Source of the DNA: Actinomycetes bacterium
Lineage (GTDB): Bacteria > Actinomycetota > Actinomycetes > Actinomycetales > Microbacteriaceae
Length of the DNA: 24,965 nucleotides
Direction: 5' to 3'
Assembly (NCBI GenBank): GCA_023450335.1
Contig: JAEXHA010000073.1
Coordinates: forward strand, 1-24,965
The stretch's first letter is position 1. Each line of letters starts with the position of its first letter. The translations under genes were made by a program, and so were the position numbers. This document shows, one piece after another, positions 23,908 to 24,965 of the stretch. The notes below the pieces were generated by a model, which saw nothing but the letters and a program-made list of their open reading frames with translations, did no database searches and was not told where the DNA came from.

Positions 23908-24965
23908 ATGGCCGGATTCTGGGGAAAGCGCAAGCGTGAGACCGAGCAGCAGGAGGCGGAGGACGCCGAACTGACCCGTCACGCCGACACCGCTCTCGTA
24001 CGCACCGACGAGCGCGTGCGGCTGGTGGCCGACGAGCTCGCCTATGCCGAGATCGAGCTGGGGCGGGACGCCACCGGCGATCTGCGCGAGGCACTCGCCG
24101 CCGTGCGTCGCCACCTGGGTGAGGCGTTCCAGCTCAATCAGCTGAACCACGACGAGATCCCCGACACGTCGGAGGAGCTGCGCACACGCAACGCGCGGAT
24201 CGTGCAGCTGTGCGAATGGGCCGACGATCTGCTCGACGACCGCACGAGCGCCCTTGCGGCGCCGATCGAGCGCGCGCGGCGGGCGCCCGAGATCATCGCG
24301 GGCATCCGCCGCGACGCCGAACGTCTGCGCGACCGGCTGCCGCACACCCGCGCCACGAGCGACCGACTCGCGACCCGCTATTCGGCCGGCGCCCTGCGCA
24401 AGGTGTCGGGCAACGCTGCCGAGGCCGCGCAGCTCATCGAGTTCGCGCTGCACGGCGCCGACGTATCGACCGATCGCCGAGAGAGCGGACAGCGCGAGCA
24501 GGCCAACCTGGCGCTCGAAACCGCCATCGAGGCGGTGCGCCGCGCCACGACCCTCATCGACGCGGTCGACCAGTTCGAGGTCGAGGCGCTGCGGGCCGAG
24601 TCGACGCTCGCGGCGATCGTCGAGGACTCGCGGGACGACCTGGCCACCGCCCGCGATGTGGCCGACGTGCCCACGGTCGCTGCGGCGATGGCGGCACTCG
24701 AGACGGCGCTGCACGAACTGACGCCGGCCGGCGCCAAGCCCGATCCGTTCGGCGAGCTGACCTCACTGCGGCAGGCCAACGCGGCACTCGATGCCGCTGT
24801 CGACGCGGCACGCGAACGTGCGGCGCGGCCCGTGATCCCCGAGTCGCACGTGCGGCACGCGCTCGACGACGCCGACCGGCAGCTCGGAGTGGCGCGCAGC
24901 GTGATCTCCGGCCACCGCGGCTGGATCGGCGCCGACGCCCGCACGCGCCTGGCCGAGGCCGAGCG
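23908..24965 (+). CDS. Hypothetical alpha-helical/coiled-coil protein, C-terminus outside window
   Basis: The frame is open from ATG at 23908 to the window end, giving 352 visible residues with no stop. It starts MAGFWGKRKREETEQQEAEDAELTR, cited by MAGFWGKRKRE. The rest is almost entirely charged, Ala/Leu/Arg/Glu/Asp-rich helix without Cys-rich, nucleotide-binding or signal-peptide motifs. There is no clear transmembrane segment in the visible part. Long helical repeats suggest a coiled-coil or spectrin-like scaffold. I do not recognise a named family; membrane-associated or phage-shock-like helical proteins and N-terminally extended TPM proteins are possibilities I cannot separate without the C-terminus. 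Third-position G/C bias resembles the neighbours, so it is a real gene. Confidence 0.8.
   Translation, partial: MAGFWGKRKRETEQQEAEDAELTRHADTALVRTDERVRLVADELAYAEIELGRDATGDLREALAAVRRHLGEAFQLNQLNHDEIPDTSEELRTRNARIVQLCEWADDLLDDRTSALAAPIERARRAPEIIAGIRRDAERLRDRLPHTRATSDRLATRYSAGALRKVSGNAAEAAQLIEFALHGADVSTDRRESGQREQANLALETAIEAVRRATTLIDAVDQFEVEALRAESTLAAIVEDSRDDLATARDVADVPTVAAAMAALETALHELTPAGAKPDPFGELTSLRQANAALDAAVDAARERAARPVIPESHVRHALDDADRQLGVARSVISGHRGWIGADARTRLAEAE

Overview
This 24,965-base window is G+C-rich chromosomal DNA from an actinobacterium, most likely of the Microbacterium/Microbacteriaceae type. The evidence is the strong G/C third-position bias and a set of actinobacterial hallmark genes: a fused oxoglutarate decarboxylase/dehydrogenase (Kgd), GuaB1, WhiB1, a PdtaS-type histidine kinase, a SigR/RsrA pair, an Rv3235-family protein and SecA. 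I see no tRNA or rRNA gene, CRISPR array, insertion sequence, prophage or integrase. Coding density is very high and no gene-free stretch exceeds about 240 bases, so this is core chromosome rather than an accessory island.

Layout. Positions 1-2333 (minus) hold two tandem CNNM/CBS (CorC-type) membrane proteins with a 4-base overlap; the second runs off the window. A G/C-rich spacer with tandem repeats follows, then guaB1 (minus). guaB1 is divergent from the 1,221-residue kgd (plus), which is followed by a diacylglycerol/lipid kinase. The convergent pair rsrA and sigR (minus, 4-base overlap) comes next. sigR is divergent from aroA-rsgA (plus), and bcp (plus) follows. A small membrane protein (minus) is divergent from whiB1 (plus), which converges on pdtaS. 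pdtaS lies downstream of a CpaE-like ATPase and a SAF-domain membrane protein (all minus). A small helix-turn-helix gene (plus), a 201-residue protein of unknown function (minus), an Rv3235-family protein (plus), alaA (minus) and secA (minus) follow. The window ends with a winged-helix regulator carrying three cysteines (minus), divergent from a DUF2249 gene (plus), and the 5' part of a coiled-coil protein (plus).

How the genes relate. From memory of the M. tuberculosis map, whiB1, pdtaS, rshA/sigH, aroA, rsgA, Rv3235 and secA1 lie in one neighbourhood (Rv3219-Rv3240c). The window therefore looks like a rearranged but conserved actinobacterial block. Several genes are redox- or stress-linked: SigR/RsrA, Bcp, the [4Fe-4S] protein WhiB1, and the possible Fe-S regulator with DUF2249. 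The remainder serve central metabolism (2-oxoglutarate, purine salvage, shikimate, alanine), ribosome maturation and protein export.

Regulatory signals readable directly: a near-perfect SigR-type promoter (GGGAAT-N18-GTT) in front of sigR, with its -35 element inside aroA; three perfect DnaA-box sequences in two divergent intergenic regions; an imperfect dyad overlapping both promoters of the regulator/DUF2249 pair; and a recurring TANNNT hexamer 6-8 bases before many start codons, which suggests that leaderless transcription is common here. I found no clear undescribed multi-gene system. The most interesting items are regulatory.
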